Counted from the first letter of the stretch, positions 19,212 through 28,634 are shown. The stretch: 64,000 nucleotides of DNA from Pseudoduganella flava (GCF_007830495.1 NZ_VLKW01000001.1:62001-126000), one strand, 5' to 3'. The notes: generated by a model from the letters alone, not told the origin. Numbers and translations are program-made.

Positions 19212-20249
19212 ATGATCAAAGTTGGCATCGTCGGCGGCACCGGTTACACCGGCGTGGAACTGCTGCGATTGTTGGCAGTCCACCCCGAAGCGCAGCTGAC
19301 GGCAATCACGTCGCGCAAGGAAGATGGCCTGCCCGTGGCCGACATGTATCCGTCGCTGCGCGGCCGCGTGGACCTGGCGTTTTCGGCGCCGGACAAGGCC
19401 GACCTGACGCAGTGCGACGTCGTGTTCTTCGCCACCCCGCACGGCGTGGCGATGGCGCAGGCGCCGGAGCTGCTGGCCAAGGGCGTCAAGGTGATCGACC
19501 TGGCGGCGGACTTCCGCATCAAGGACCGCGCCGTGTTCGAGAAGACGTACAAGATCGACCACACCGCGCCGGAGCTGCTGGAGCAGGCCGTGTATGGTCT
19601 CGTCGAACTGAACCGTGAAGAGATCAAGAAGGCGAACCTGATCGCCAACCCGGGCTGCTACCCGACGACGATGCAGCTGGGCTTTGCGCCGCTGCTGAAG
19701 GCCGGCGTGATCGACGCGGGCAACCTGATCGCCGACTGCAAATCCGGCGTATCGGGCGCGGGCCGCAAGGCGGAGATCGGCATCCTGTTCTCGGAAGCTT
19801 CCGACAGCTTCAAGGCCTATGGCGTTTCGGGCCACCGCCACACGCCGGAAACGTCGGCGCAGCTGCAGCGTTTCACGAACGACAAGGTGTCGCTGATCTT
19901 CACGCCGCATTTGGTGCCGATGATCCGCGGCATGCACTCTACGCTGTACGGCAAGCTGACGAAGGACATCTCGAACGAGGAACTGCAAAAGCTCTTCGAG
20001 GACGCCTACGCGAACGAGCCGTTCGTCGACGTGATGCCGTTCGGCTCGCATCCTGAAACCCGCACGACGAAGGGTTCGAACATGTTGCGCCTGGCGGTGC
20101 ACCGCCCGGACAACGGCAATACCGTCATCGTGCTGGTGGTGCAGGACAACCTGGTGAAAGGCGCGTCCGGCCAGGCCGTGCAGTGCATGAATCTGATGTT
20201 CGGCCTGCCGGAAGACATGGGCCTGAACACGATCGCGCTGCTGCCGTAA
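19212..20249 (+). CDS. argC: N-acetyl-gamma-glutamyl-phosphate reductase
   Basis: A 345-aa NADPH-dependent reductase, the third step of arginine synthesis. The Rossmann motif [15 protein letters not shown] is at the N-terminus, the catalytic cysteine is C149 in NPGCYPTT, and the downstream HRHTPE is conserved. It is cytoplasmic. The long ArgC form (over 330 aa) is as expected. ATG 19212 has AAGGAAC upstream. It is monocistronic between rpsI and erpA. Confidence 0.96.
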   Translation: MIKVGIVGGTGYTGVELLRLLAVHPEAQLTAITSRKEDGLPVADMYPSLRGRVDLAFSAPDKADLTQCDVVFFATPHGVAMAQAPELLAKGVKVIDLAADFRIKDRAVFEKTYKIDHTAPELLEQAVYGLVELNREEIKKANLIANPGCYPTTMQLGFAPLLKAGVIDAGNLIADCKSGVSGAGRKAEIGILFSEASDSFKAYGVSGHRHTPETSAQLQRFTNDKVSLIFTPHLVPMIRGMHSTLYGKLTKDISNEELQKLFEDAYANEPFVDVMPFGSHPETRTTKGSNMLRLAVHRPDNGNTVIVLVVQDNLVKGASGQAVQCMNLMFGLPEDMGLNTIALLP

Positions 20250-20378
20250 CCATTTGCCATTGAAGTGATGCGGGCTTGCCTCATATCCCTTGCTATCTCT
20301 AGGGAAATGGGGCGTCCCGAAGCATGGGTTCGCGCAAAGGTCTATAATGGGCCCAACGATTTTTAGTGGGAGTAACCA

Positions 20379-20741
20379 ATGAATGCAGTCGCCGAAGCGC
20401 AAGACGTGATCCCGGCACCGATCAACTTCACCGATGCCGCGGCCGATAAAGTGGCTCAGCTGATCGAGGAAGAGGGCAACCCCGACCTGAAACTGCGCGT
20501 ATTCGTGCAGGGTGGCGGCTGCTCCGGTTTCCAGTACGGCTTCACGTTCGATGAAATCGTCAACGAAGACGACACCACGATGGTCAAGAATGGCGTCCAG
20601 CTGCTGATCGATTCGATGAGCTACCAGTACCTGGTGGGCGCCGAGATCGACTACAAGGACGACCTGGAAGGCGCGCAATTCGTGATCAAGAACCCGAACG
20701 CCCAGTCCACCTGCGGCTGCGGCTCGTCGTTCTCCGCGTAA
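20379..20741 (+). CDS. erpA: iron-sulfur cluster insertion protein ErpA
   Basis: A 120-aa A-type carrier that delivers Fe-S clusters to apo-proteins. Ligand cysteines are C48 (GGGCSGF) and C112/C114 (TCGCGSSF). The N-terminal extension [21 protein letters not shown] is typical of beta-proteobacterial ErpA. Upstream, a TATAAT-like -10 is at 20343-20348, 30 bases from the ATG, without a good -35; that may indicate activator-dependent expression. Confidence 0.95.
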   Translation: MNAVAEAQDVIPAPINFTDAAADKVAQLIEEEGNPDLKLRVFVQGGGCSGFQYGFTFDEIVNEDDTTMVKNGVQLLIDSMSYQYLVGAEIDYKDDLEGAQFVIKNPNAQSTCGCGSSFSA

Positions 20742-20766
20742 GCCTCACTTCCAGCATTACCCCGCG

Positions 20767-20794
20767 ACGGCGGGCAGCGCAAGCTGCCCGCCGT
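20767..20794 (+). terminator. erpA terminator
   Basis: ACGGCGGGCAGC, loop GCAA, GCTGCCCGCCGT: a perfect 12-bp stem, followed by TGTGCATTTT. Confidence 0.85.
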
Positions 20795-20964
20795 TGTGCA
20801 TTTTGAAGCCGAAGTTCCCACCGAAACCTGCGTAACTCAGTTGAGATTTGTCAATGCGTCAAGTATGATCCCGTGATATTGCAAAAAATATATCTTTCTT
20901 TTTGCAAGTCACCAAGTCCGGTCCGTCCGGCACTCCGCATCGATACCATCAAAAGGGGAATTTC

Positions 20965-21798
20965 ATGTTACGAAAGTTTCGGCTTTCGGCCGGCCGCGCC
21001 GCGGCCCTGGCCTTGCTGCTGGGCGCGGCAACGTGCGCTTCGGCGGGCACCTATACGCAGTCGCTCAACGTCTCCGGGCTCACCTACACGCTGGAGGACC
21101 TGGATGCCAACGACGGCATCACCGCCAGCTACAACCTCTACCAGCACGGCCACGGCGTGTCGGCCGAGAGCACGATTTCGGATCAATCGTACAAGTCGAC
21201 CCTCGACGTGACGACGTTCCGTCCTAAGCCGCTCGGCGCCAGCTTCGACCTGTATGGGATCGGGGCTGCGGCGTCGAACGACGGCACCGGCAACCGGTCG
21301 CTGTCCGCCGTCATGACGCTCGACATGGCCGACCACCCGGGCTGGGTAGGCATCTCCGCATCGTCCAAGATCTCGGAGCAGCTGACGCTGAGTGCGCACA
21401 GCGCGCTGACGATATCGGTGAGCTACGAGCACGTGTGGTCGTACGATGGCGAGCTGAATCCGGAAGTCGATGGCGGCGTGTCGCACCAGCTGATGTTAAG
21501 TGGCGGCGTGACGTTCTGGTACAGCGGCAGCAGCGGCTATACGGTGATGAACTGGAAAAACGGCGCCGGCAGTTCGGCCGACACGGTGACGCTGCGCCTG
21601 GAGAATCCCTATGACCAGGACGTCGGCTTTGCGTTTTCCAGCAACGCGTACGTCAGCATGACGGGCATGGACATCTATACGGGGCCCGAGCTGTCGGCAC
21701 CGGCGCCGGTGCCTGAGCCGGAAACGCTGGGCATGCTGCTGGGCGGCCTGCCGCTCGTGATGCTGGCCCTGTCCCGCCGCCGCGCGCGCCAGTGCTGA
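20965..21798 (+). CDS. PEP-CTERM sorting domain protein 1
   Basis: An exported protein of 277 aa. It has a signal peptide (about 1-26, ending TCASA), a beta-rich body, and a C-terminal PEP-CTERM signal: VPEPET, a hydrophobic helix (LGMLLGGLPLVMLAL) and a basic end RRRARQ. Such proteins are processed by exosortase and linked to exopolysaccharide/biofilm export. No exosortase gene is nearby. It has AAAGGGG before ATG 20965. It shares a D-x-x-DGITA-x-Y motif with the next gene, 28 bases downstream, so they look like diverged duplicates in one operon. Confidence 0.87.
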   Translation: MLRKFRLSAGRAAALALLLGAATCASAGTYTQSLNVSGLTYTLEDLDANDGITASYNLYQHGHGVSAESTISDQSYKSTLDVTTFRPKPLGASFDLYGIGAAASNDGTGNRSLSAVMTLDMADHPGWVGISASSKISEQLTLSAHSALTISVSYEHVWSYDGELNPEVDGGVSHQLMLSGGVTFWYSGSSGYTVMNWKNGAGSSADTVTLRLENPYDQDVGFAFSSNAYVSMTGMDIYTGPELSAPAPVPEPETLGMLLGGLPLVMLALSRRRARQC

Positions 21799-21826
21799 AC
21801 CGACCACTACACGAATCGGAGTTTTG

Positions 21827-22612
21827 ATGAAGAAGATCACTGCAATTGCCTGCCTGGCCCTTCCGGCCCTGGCCGCCTACTCGCTGCCAGCAGCCGCGGC
21901 AAACACGTTGAACCTGACCTCGACCGCGCTGACGGTCTCGGTCACCGATACCGACCTCGACGACGGCATCACCGCGGGGTACAGCGCTCGAAACCTGAAA
22001 CAATCGGGCGTTTCGACCGCGTTCACCACCGACGGGTTCGGCGTGAAGGACAAGGAATCCTTTGCCGTCGATACCCCGGCGATCGTACCGATGGACGCCA
22101 TGGCGTCGTTCAACGGCGTGCAAGGTGCCATTGCCGCCGACGGCCGCTTGGGCGGCTTCTCGGTCGGCATGGTGGCGCCGGACGATATCCTCAACCGTCC
22201 TACCGGCCATTTCCTGGACATGAGCTTCGAAGCCACGCAGTACTTCGTGCTGCAGCCGCATACGACGCTGACTTTCAGTGGCAGCTACGCCTTCAACCGC
22301 ACCTGGGGAACGACCTGGGTTCCTGCGGAGGGGGGCCACATCTACCTTGACACCAGCATGACGCTGTCTCTGCACACCGCCGGACAGTGGGTCGCATCCG
22401 AAGACTTCTACTTCAGCACGGAGCGCGAGTTCACGTTCCAGTTGACGAACGACAGCGATGTCGTCAGTGAGCAGTTCGTGAAATTCTCGTCGGAGGCGGA
22501 CGTCTACACGCGATTCGTCGTTGCCGAAGTCCCCGAACCAGCGACGTGGGGCATGATGGCTGCCGGCCTGACGCTGCTGGGGCTGCGCGCTCGCCGCAAG
22601 GCAACGGCGTAA
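21827..22612 (+). CDS. PEP-CTERM sorting domain protein 2
   Basis: A 261-aa exported protein. It has a signal peptide MKKITAIACLALPALAAYSLPAAA, a beta-rich body with the LDDGITAGY motif near residue 45 (compare ANDGITASY in the preceding gene), and a C-terminal VPEPATWGMMAAGLTLLG-helix with basic RARRKA tail: a textbook PEP-CTERM. A TTG three bases upstream is in frame, but ATG is preferred. The functional ligand is not identifiable. Confidence 0.88.
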   Translation: MKKITAIACLALPALAAYSLPAAAANTLNLTSTALTVSVTDTDLDDGITAGYSARNLKQSGVSTAFTTDGFGVKDKESFAVDTPAIVPMDAMASFNGVQGAIAADGRLGGFSVGMVAPDDILNRPTGHFLDMSFEATQYFVLQPHTTLTFSGSYAFNRTWGTTWVPAEGGHIYLDTSMTLSLHTAGQWVASEDFYFSTEREFTFQLTNDSDVVSEQFVKFSSEADVYTRFVVAEVPEPATWGMMAAGLTLLGLRARRKATA

Positions 22613-22626
22613 CACGCGCTGCCGCG

Positions 22627-22657
22627 GCCTTGCCGCCAGCTCAGCTGGCGGCAAGGC
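22627..22657. terminator. perfect palindrome between converging genes
   Basis: GCCTTGCCGCCAGCT (22627-22641), one base, AGCTGGCGGCAAGGC (22643-22657). This 15-bp inverted repeat contains the last codons and the stop of the DUF2061 gene at its centre. No T-tract is present. It probably blocks read-through from both sides. Confidence 0.65.
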
Positions 22658-23051
22658 TGACGTGACGGGCTTGACGCTCCTCGAGCCGTTCCCAGGCCCG
22701 GTCGTGGTAAGGCAGCACGATCACGTTCAGGATCGGCTCGAGCACCGCGGCCAGGCCGCCCAGCGCCAGCGAGCCGGTGGCCCAGTACATCACGGCGACT
22801 GCGATGACGAAGTGGAAGGCCGTCTGGCTGATTTTTTCGGCAGCCACGAGCGTCGCTGTACGCGTGGCCGAGCGCTCGCGCAGCCGTTTCCAGAAGCCTT
22901 CATGCAGCGGCAGCAGCGCGACGTTGATGATGGGCTCGATCACGGCCGCCAGGCCGCCGAATGCCACCGAGCCCGTCAACACGTACATCAGGCCGAACGC
23001 AAGGGTCATGTGGGCCGTGACCTGGCTGACTTTTTTCGCTGCGATGATCAT
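22641..23051 (-). CDS. duplicated DUF2061 membrane protein
   Basis: A 136-aa inner membrane protein made of two tandem DUF2061 units. Each follows the pattern K(V/I)SQ...H...A...MY..TGS.A.GGLAAV(I/L)EPI.NV..LP.H (about 7-52 and 72-117), giving four TM helices. Repeat 1 ends LPLHEGFWKRLRER and repeat 2 LPYHDRAWERLEER. The family is of unknown function. A Fur-box-like sequence lies just upstream of the start, so iron-responsive expression is possible. Confidence 0.82.
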   Translation of the reverse strand: MIIAAKKVSQVTAHMTLAFGLMYVLTGSVAFGGLAAVIEPIINVALLPLHEGFWKRLRERSATRTATLVAAEKISQTAFHFVIAVAVMYWATGSLALGGLAAVLEPILNVIVLPYHDRAWERLEERQARHVSLAAS

Positions 23052-23085
23052 GTTTGCCTCTGAGTGGATTACCGTTGAGGCAGAT

Positions 23086-23104
23086 GATAACGATTCTCGT
23101 TTAT
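23086..23104. promoter_or_regulatory. candidate Fur box
   Basis: GATAACGATTCTCGTTTAT fits the GATAATGATTCTCATT-type Fur boxes of beta-proteobacteria, with paired T-to-C and A-to-G changes that keep the symmetry (AACGA-TTC-TCGTT). It lies 34 bases upstream of the DUF2061 start, between that gene and the divergent DUF4287 gene. The call is from sequence likeness alone. Confidence 0.45.
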
Positions 23105-23215
23105 TAGGAAAAATTGATTGTTCCTAGGGATGCGATTGGTAATATCAATGATGTGCCCGTCGATTTCCAGCGGCTCCGCACGTCGTGCTCATACATCCAT
23201 CAACAGGAGTCACGC

Positions 23216-23422
23216 ATGAACGACAAAGTCAAAGGCCCGGCGTCCTACTTCCCCTCGATCGAGCAGAAATACGGCCAGCCCGTCGCGCACTGGCTGACGT
23301 TGCTTGGCAAGCAGAGCGGGCTGAAGCACATGGAGCTGGTGAACTGGCTCAAGACCGAACACGGCTTGGGCCACGGCCACGCCAATGCGCTCGTGGCCTA
23401 TCATCTCGCCCAGACAAAGTAG
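23216..23422 (+). CDS. DUF4287 domain protein
   Basis: A 68-aa cytoplasmic protein (MNDKVKGPASYFPSIEQKYG) with the DUF4287 pattern YFPSIEKKYG-(x)-HW, and LKTEHGLGHGHANALV near the C-terminus. Function is unknown; the domain often occurs as a stand-alone small protein or with DUF5655. Good Shine-Dalgarno AACAGGAG before ATG 23216. Converges on anmK with a 14-base gap and no hairpin. Confidence 0.85.
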   Translation: MNDKVKGPASYFPSIEQKYGQPVAHWLTLLGKQSGLKHMELVNWLKTEHGLGHGHANALVAYHLAQTK

Positions 23423-23436
23423 GGCAAGGCAGGGCA

Positions 23437-24534
23437 TTAGCGGGGATACAGCGCCCCCAGCACGCGCTCGCCGCGCGCGCCAGTGACCGAGGGCAGGTTG
23501 CCGGACTTGCGGTCGTCGAAGCGCCACGCCAGCCAGGCCCAGCACAGTGCTTCGACGTGGGACGGATCGGCGCCCAGCGCCTGCGTCGTCTGCACCTTCA
23601 CGCCGGCGCCCAGTTCTTCCGCCAGCATGCGCAGCAGCGTGTCGTTGTAGGCGCCGCCGCCGCACACGTACAGCGCATCCGCACCTGCCGCATGCGTGTG
23701 GATGCCGGCCGCCAGCGTCTGTGCGGTCAGGCGCGTCAGCGTGGCCGCCACGTCGGCCGGCGCCGCGCTGCCGAAGCCGGCTAGCCGGGCGCGCAGCCAG
23801 TCGGCGTGAAACAGGTCGCGCCCCGTGCTTTTCGGCGGCGGCAGCGCGAAGTAGGGTTCCGCGAGCAGCGCGGCCAGCAGGTCCGGCAGGAGGCGGCCGG
23901 ATGCGGCCCACGCGCCGCCGTCGTCATATGGCTTGCCGAGGTGGGCGCGCGTCCATTCGTCGATCAGCACATTGCCCGGGCCCGTATCGAAGCCCGTCAC
24001 GTGGCCATTCGCCTGCAGCACGCTGATGTTGGCGATGCCGCCGATATTGGCCAGCACGCGCGTCTTGCCGTGCTCGCCGAACAGCGCCAGGTGGGCCGCC
24101 GGCACGAGCGGCGCGCCCTGGCCGCCGGCCGCCACGTCGCGCGAGCGGAAGTCGACGATCGCGTCGATGCCGGTCAGCTCCGCCAGCAGCGCGCCGTTGA
24201 TCGTCTGGCGCGTGAAACCCAGTTCAGGGCGGTGGCGGATCGTCTGCCCGTGTGCGCCGATCGCCCGCACATCCGCGGCCTGCATGCCGGATTGTTCAAG
24301 GAGGGCTGCCACGCATTGCGCGTACACTTCGGCGATGCCGTTGCCGGCCAGCGCTTCGCGTTCCAGCTCGTTGTCGCTGGCGGCCTGCAGCGCGCGCAAT
24401 TCGTCCAGCAGCGCGGGCGGGTAGGGCACATGGTGGGACGCCATCGTGCGCGCGGCGCCGGCCCAGAAATCGACCAGCACGCCGTCGACGCCATCCAGGC
24501 TGGTGCCGGACATCAAACCAATAAACAAGCTCAT
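23437..24534 (-). CDS. anmK: anhydro-N-acetylmuramic acid kinase
   Basis: A 365-aa sugar kinase of the peptidoglycan recycling pathway. It phosphorylates and opens 1,6-anhydro-MurNAc to MurNAc-6-P. Start MSLFIGLMSGTSLDGVDGVLVDF is diagnostic; further motifs are GAHGQTIRH, ANIGGIANIS, FDTGPGN and CGGGAYNDTLLRML. The start at 24534 is chosen on this family N-terminus, with TAGG upstream. It lies downstream of an M23 peptidase gene on the same strand, fitting a cell-wall turnover cluster. Confidence 0.95.
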   Translation of the reverse strand: MSLFIGLMSGTSLDGVDGVLVDFWAGAARTMASHHVPYPPALLDELRALQAASDNELEREALAGNGIAEVYAQCVAALLEQSGMQAADVRAIGAHGQTIRHRPELGFTRQTINGALLAELTGIDAIVDFRSRDVAAGGQGAPLVPAAHLALFGEHGKTRVLANIGGIANISVLQANGHVTGFDTGPGNVLIDEWTRAHLGKPYDDGGAWAASGRLLPDLLAALLAEPYFALPPPKSTGRDLFHADWLRARLAGFGSAAPADVAATLTRLTAQTLAAGIHTHAAGADALYVCGGGAYNDTLLRMLAEELGAGVKVQTTQALGADPSHVEALCWAWLAWRFDDRKSGNLPSVTGARGERVLGALYPR

Positions 24535-24650
24535 ACACCTACCCATGCAGTCAACATGGGCAGATTGTGCACGATTTATGGATATGTTAGCCAGCGAACG
24601 GTGCCAACCATGAAGCAACCCTACACTGGAATCACAGTGAGGGAGGAAAG

Positions 24651-24683
24651 GAAAAACGGCGCCCTGCTCACGCGGGTCGCCGT
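24651..24683 (-). terminator. terminator of the M23 peptidase gene
   Basis: On the minus strand ACGGCG...CGCCGT (arms 24678-24683 and 24656-24661) with inner CCC/GGG pairing is followed by a run of T (AAAAA at 24651-24655 on plus). It separates the peptidase gene from anmK. Confidence 0.7.
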
Positions 24684-24706
24684 CTTTCTCAAGCGAACGC
24701 CGATGC

Positions 24707-26092
24707 TTACTTCTGTGCCAGCGTGTCGGTCTTGGCCGAGCCTTGCGGGCGCAGCAGGGCGAAGCGGTGGATCATGTCGCCAGAGACCATCTTGAAGCGC
24801 GACAGTTCGGCGGCCGTCAGCGGTGCCTGCGCGGTGACGTTCAGCTTGGTCGGGTCCTTCGCTTCACCTGCCACGCGGAACTCGTAGTGCAGGTGGGCGC
24901 CGGTGGACCAGCCGGTCGTGCCGACGTAGCCGATCAGGTCGCCCTGGCTGACCTTCTGGCCCTTCTTCAGGCCAGAAGCGAAGCGGCTCATGTGCGCATA
25001 CGCGGTGCTGTAGTTGTTCCAGTGCTTCAGCACGACGACGTTGCCGTAGCCGTTCTGCGTGCCCGCGAAATCGACGACGCCATCGCCGGCGGCGCGGATC
25101 GGCGTGCCCGTCGGCGCTGCAAAGTCGATGCCCTTGTGCGCCTTCCAGTTGCCGGAAATCGGATGCACGCGCATCGAGAAGCCGGACGAGATACGGGTAA
25201 ATTCCAGCGGCGACTTCAGGAACGCTTTCTTCAGCGCCTTGCCGTCGAAGCTGTAATAGCCGCCGCCCTGCCTGCTTGCCGGATCTTCGAACCACACGGA
25301 TTGATACGTCGTGCCGCGGTTCGTGAACTCGCCGGCGAGGATGCGGCCTGCGCGGACGAACTCGCCGTCCTGCCAGAACGTCTCATACACCACGTTGAAC
25401 CGGTCGCCACGCTTCAGGTCGGAGCGGAAGTCGATATTGGTCGAGAACATCTCGACGATCTGACGCACGATCGTGTCCGGTAGACGCGAACCGTCCGCAT
25501 CGGAGTCGGTGGCCGCGAACAGCGTCGTCGTGATCTCGCGCGCGTGCATCTCGACGCGGCGCTCCAGCTTGGCCGGGGCTTCCTCGGCAACGAAACCGTC
25601 GCCCTTCTTCGTCACCGATACCGTCTTGACCGGATTGTCCGAGCCATCGACGACGTTCGCGCGCAGCCATAGCAGGTTGCCGTTGTCGTCCGTCTGGGCC
25701 AGTACACGTTTACCGGTACGCAGCTGCATGATGGCTTTTGCGGTCTTGTCCTTCTTGATGAAGGTTTCCGCGGCATCGTCGTCGACGCCCAGGCGGTGCA
25801 GCAGGGTGGCGAGCGTGTCGCCGGCGCGGATGCGCTCTTCGCGCACGTATTTTTCCGTGCCGTCCTGTTGCTCGAGTGCGGTGATCTGGGAAGAGAGGTT
25901 CGGGGAAGCGAGATCTTGCGAGATCGTTTTAACCGGCAGGTCGCTGGCATCCGGCGCGAGAGGAGCGACACCGGCGGCACCGAAGGTGCACACGGCAAGC
26001 GCCACAGCGGAAGCGCTGATGATGCGCGCCTTGCGGGTCGAACCTAGCAGATGATACAAGCGCGAGCTTGTGAACTTGTTTATAGGGTTCAT
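24707..26092 (-). CDS. M23 family metallopeptidase
   Basis: A membrane-anchored cell-wall endopeptidase of 461 aa. A TM/signal-anchor segment (about 22-43) leads to a LysM/OapA-like region with RAGDTLATLLHRLGV (about 90-105), a central domain, then the LytM/M23 core: HKGIDFAAPTGTPI (first zinc His/Asp), then HLHYEFRV (HxH). Catalytic residues appear complete, so it should be active on peptide cross-links rather than a degenerate regulator. The start is uncertain: ATG 26092 is used, but a TTG 87 bases upstream is in frame and neither has a clear ribosome site. It is divergent from tyrS. Confidence 0.9.
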   Translation of the reverse strand: MNPINKFTSSRLYHLLGSTRKARIISASAVALAVCTFGAAGVAPLAPDASDLPVKTISQDLASPNLSSQITALEQQDGTEKYVREERIRAGDTLATLLHRLGVDDDAAETFIKKDKTAKAIMQLRTGKRVLAQTDDNGNLLWLRANVVDGSDNPVKTVSVTKKGDGFVAEEAPAKLERRVEMHAREITTTLFAATDSDADGSRLPDTIVRQIVEMFSTNIDFRSDLKRGDRFNVVYETFWQDGEFVRAGRILAGEFTNRGTTYQSVWFEDPASRQGGGYYSFDGKALKKAFLKSPLEFTRISSGFSMRVHPISGNWKAHKGIDFAAPTGTPIRAAGDGVVDFAGTQNGYGNVVVLKHWNNYSTAYAHMSRFASGLKKGQKVSQGDLIGYVGTTGWSTGAHLHYEFRVAGEAKDPTKLNVTAQAPLTAAELSRFKMVSGDMIHRFALLRPQGSAKTDTLAQK

Positions 26093-26248
26093 GCAATCAG
26101 TTAAAATTTGCCGCTTGAACTTTGTGGATTTTTGCTTTTTTGTTCTAACTTGTTGATTTGTATCGTTTTCGTTGGGCAAGATTGACGGGATCGGGCATTA
26201 TAGCAAACTCCTGCGCTACGCCAACACTTTGAGAAAATTTCCGGATAA

Positions 26249-27529
26249 ATGGATACACATTCCCCGGCGCAGACTCCTGCGACCGCTGCCGCCCCCGCCG
26301 CTAAGCCAGTTGCCACCCTGCCGCTGAGTGATACTGTACAAGAAGCGCTTGCCATCGCCAAACGCGGCGTCGATGAACTGCTGATCGAATCCGAATTCGC
26401 ACAGAAGCTGGCACGTTCCGAACAGACCGGCGTCCCGCTGCGCATCAAGCTGGGCCTGGACCCGACGGCCCCCGACCTGCACCTCGGCCACACGGTGGTG
26501 CTGAACAAGATGCGCCAGCTGCAGAACCTGGGCCACCAGGTGATCTTCCTGATCGGCGACTTCACGTCGATGATCGGCGACCCTTCCGGCCGCAACGTCA
26601 CGCGCCCGCCGCTGACCCGCGAGCAGATCGAGCTGAACGCGCAAACGTACTTCAAGCAGGCTTCGCTGGTGCTCGACCCGGAAAAGACGGAAATCCGCTA
26701 CAACTCCGAATGGTGCGACCAGCTGGGCGCCCGCGGCATGATCCAGCTCGCCTCCCGTTACACGGTGGCGCGGATGATGGAACGCGATGACTTCGCCAAG
26801 CGCTACAAGAATGGGACACCGATTTCGGTCCACGAGTTCCTTTATCCGCTGATGCAGGGCTACGATTCCGTCGCACTGAAGAGCGATCTCGAGCTGGGCG
26901 GCACGGACCAGAAGTTCAACCTGCTGGTGGGCCGCGAACTGCAGAAGGATTGGGGCCAGGAGCCGCAGTGCATCCTGACGATGCCGCTGCTGGAAGGCCT
27001 GGACGGCGTCGAGAAGATGTCGAAGTCGAAGAACAACTACATCGGTATCACCGAGCCGGCCAACACGATGTTCGCCAAGGTGATGAGCATCTCCGACACG
27101 ATGATGTGGCGCTATTACGAGCTGCTGTCGTGGCGTTCGCTGGACGACATCGCCGCGCTGAAGAAGCAGATCGAAGGCGGCGCCAACCCGCGCGACGCGA
27201 AGGTGGCGATCGCCCAGGAAATCGTGGCCCGCTTCCACTCGCAGCAGGCGGCCGAGGATGCGCTGGCGGACTTCGTCAACCGTTCGAAGGGCGGCATTCC
27301 GGACGATATTCCGGAAGTCACGGTGGCCGGCGCGCCGCTGGGCCTGGCGCAACTGCTCAAGCAAACGGGGCTGTGCGCATCGACGTCGGAAGCGATGCGG
27401 ATGATCGACCAGGGCGGCGTGCGCCTGGATGGCACCGTCATCAGCGACAAGGCATTGAAGGCCGAGGCAGGTACGTTCGTGCTGCAGGTGGGCAAGCGCA
27501 AGTTCGCGCGCGTTACGCTGACGGCATGA
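26249..27529 (+). CDS. tyrS: tyrosyl-tRNA synthetase
   Basis: A class I aminoacyl-tRNA synthetase of 426 aa that charges tRNA-Tyr. HIGH-like HLGH is at 78-81, KMSKS at 256-260 and a C-terminal S4 RNA-binding domain (from about 355, [20 protein letters not shown]). It has an Ala/Pro-rich N-terminal extension of about 20 residues. No clear Shine-Dalgarno precedes ATG 26249. Its TGA overlaps the ATG of dtd. Confidence 0.97.
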   Translation: MDTHSPAQTPATAAAPAAKPVATLPLSDTVQEALAIAKRGVDELLIESEFAQKLARSEQTGVPLRIKLGLDPTAPDLHLGHTVVLNKMRQLQNLGHQVIFLIGDFTSMIGDPSGRNVTRPPLTREQIELNAQTYFKQASLVLDPEKTEIRYNSEWCDQLGARGMIQLASRYTVARMMERDDFAKRYKNGTPISVHEFLYPLMQGYDSVALKSDLELGGTDQKFNLLVGRELQKDWGQEPQCILTMPLLEGLDGVEKMSKSKNNYIGITEPANTMFAKVMSISDTMMWRYYELLSWRSLDDIAALKKQIEGGANPRDAKVAIAQEIVARFHSQQAAEDALADFVNRSKGGIPDDIPEVTVAGAPLGLAQLLKQTGLCASTSEAMRMIDQGGVRLDGTVISDKALKAEAGTFVLQVGKRKFARVTLTA

Positions 27530-27975
27530 TCGGATTGATCCAGCGGGTGTCGGCGGCGCAGGTCGTCGTCGACGGCGCCGTCATCGGCGCGATCGATGCG
27601 GGCCTGATGGTGCTCGTTTGCGCGGAGAAGGGCGACACGGAAAAGGAAGCGGATGCGCTGTTGGGCAAGCTGCTGTCCTACCGCGTGTTCGGCGACGATG
27701 CCGGCAAGATGAACCGCAGCGTCACCGACGTCGCCGGTGGCCTGCTCCTCGTTCCGCAATTCACGCTGGCCGCTGACACGCGTTCCGGCACCCGCCCATC
27801 GTTCTCGCCGGCCGCCCCGCCGGACGAAGGCAAACGGCTGTTCGACCATTTCGTGCGCCAGGCACGCGCGCGCCATGCGATCGTTGCGACCGGACAGTTC
27901 GGCGCCGACATGAAAGTCACGCTGACCAACGATGGTCCGGTAACGTTCTGGCTTCAGACAGGTCCAAGCAGGTAA
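27526..27975 (+). CDS. dtd: D-aminoacyl-tRNA deacylase
   Basis: A 149-aa proofreading enzyme that removes D-amino acids (and Gly mis-charged on tRNA-Ala). Canonical motifs are [29 protein letters not shown] (SQxxL-type active site, here PQFTL) and the cross-subunit Gly-cisPro region [10 protein letters not shown]. The usual SQFTL serine reads Pro-Gln (VPQFTL), as in many Dtd proteins. The ATGA overlap with tyrS means coupled translation, a sensible pairing since TyrRS is prone to charging D-Tyr. Confidence 0.95.
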   Translation: MIGLIQRVSAAQVVVDGAVIGAIDAGLMVLVCAEKGDTEKEADALLGKLLSYRVFGDDAGKMNRSVTDVAGGLLLVPQFTLAADTRSGTRPSFSPAAPPDEGKRLFDHFVRQARARHAIVATGQFGADMKVTLTNDGPVTFWLQTGPSR

Positions 27976-27998
27976 TAACGAACTTAAAGGACACAGCG

Positions 27999-28631
27999 AT
28001 GAAACTGTGGAGCGATTCATTTGACAATGGCGCCGCCATTCCGGGCGAATTCGCGTTCGCCGTGCCGGATCCCGAAACGCGCGTGCGTTTCGCGGACAAC
28101 CGCAACCCGCACCTGGCCTGGGATGACATCCCCGCCGGTACCGCGTCGCTGGTGCTGCTGTGCATCGACGGCGACGCACCGACCGTCGGCACGGACGTCA
28201 ACCAGGACGACAAGACCTTGCCCGTCGACCTGCCGCGCGGCGATTTCTATCACTGGGCCCTGGTCGACATCCCGCCAACGATGACGAGCCTGCCCGCCGG
28301 TTCGCAATCGAGCGGCGTCACGCCGCATGGCAAGCCGGGGCCGGCGATCGCGAACGGTGGCACGCACCTGCGCCATGGCCTGAACGATTACACGGGCTGG
28401 TTCGCGAGCGACCCGGAGATGGCGGGCCGCTACTTCGGCTACGACGGCCCATGTCCGCCGTGGAACGATGAGCGGGTGCATCACTACATCTTCCGGCTGT
28501 ACGCGGTGGACGTGCCGCAACTGCCCGTCGAGGGCGAGTTCACGGCGGCGCAGGTGCTGCACGCCTTGCACGGCCACATCCTGGACGAGGCGCAGATCAT
28601 CGGCACGTATACGTTGCGGACGGCGCGCTGA
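27999..28631 (+). CDS. YbhB/YbcL family PEBP-like protein
   Basis: A 210-aa member of the phosphatidylethanolamine-binding protein superfamily. Signature parts are RNPHLAWDDIP, LLCIDGDAP, DFYHWALVDIP and, near the C-terminus, GYDGPCPPWNDERVHHYIFRLYAV. No signal peptide, so cytoplasmic. Function of bacterial members is not established. AAAGGACAC precedes ATG 27999. It lies 23 bases after dtd and 3 bases before the phosphatase gene, apparently all in one transcript with tyrS. Confidence 0.92.
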   Translation: MKLWSDSFDNGAAIPGEFAFAVPDPETRVRFADNRNPHLAWDDIPAGTASLVLLCIDGDAPTVGTDVNQDDKTLPVDLPRGDFYHWALVDIPPTMTSLPAGSQSSGVTPHGKPGPAIANGGTHLRHGLNDYTGWFASDPEMAGRYFGYDGPCPPWNDERVHHYIFRLYAVDVPQLPVEGEFTAAQVLHALHGHILDEAQIIGTYTLRTAR

Positions 28632-28634
28632 CGC

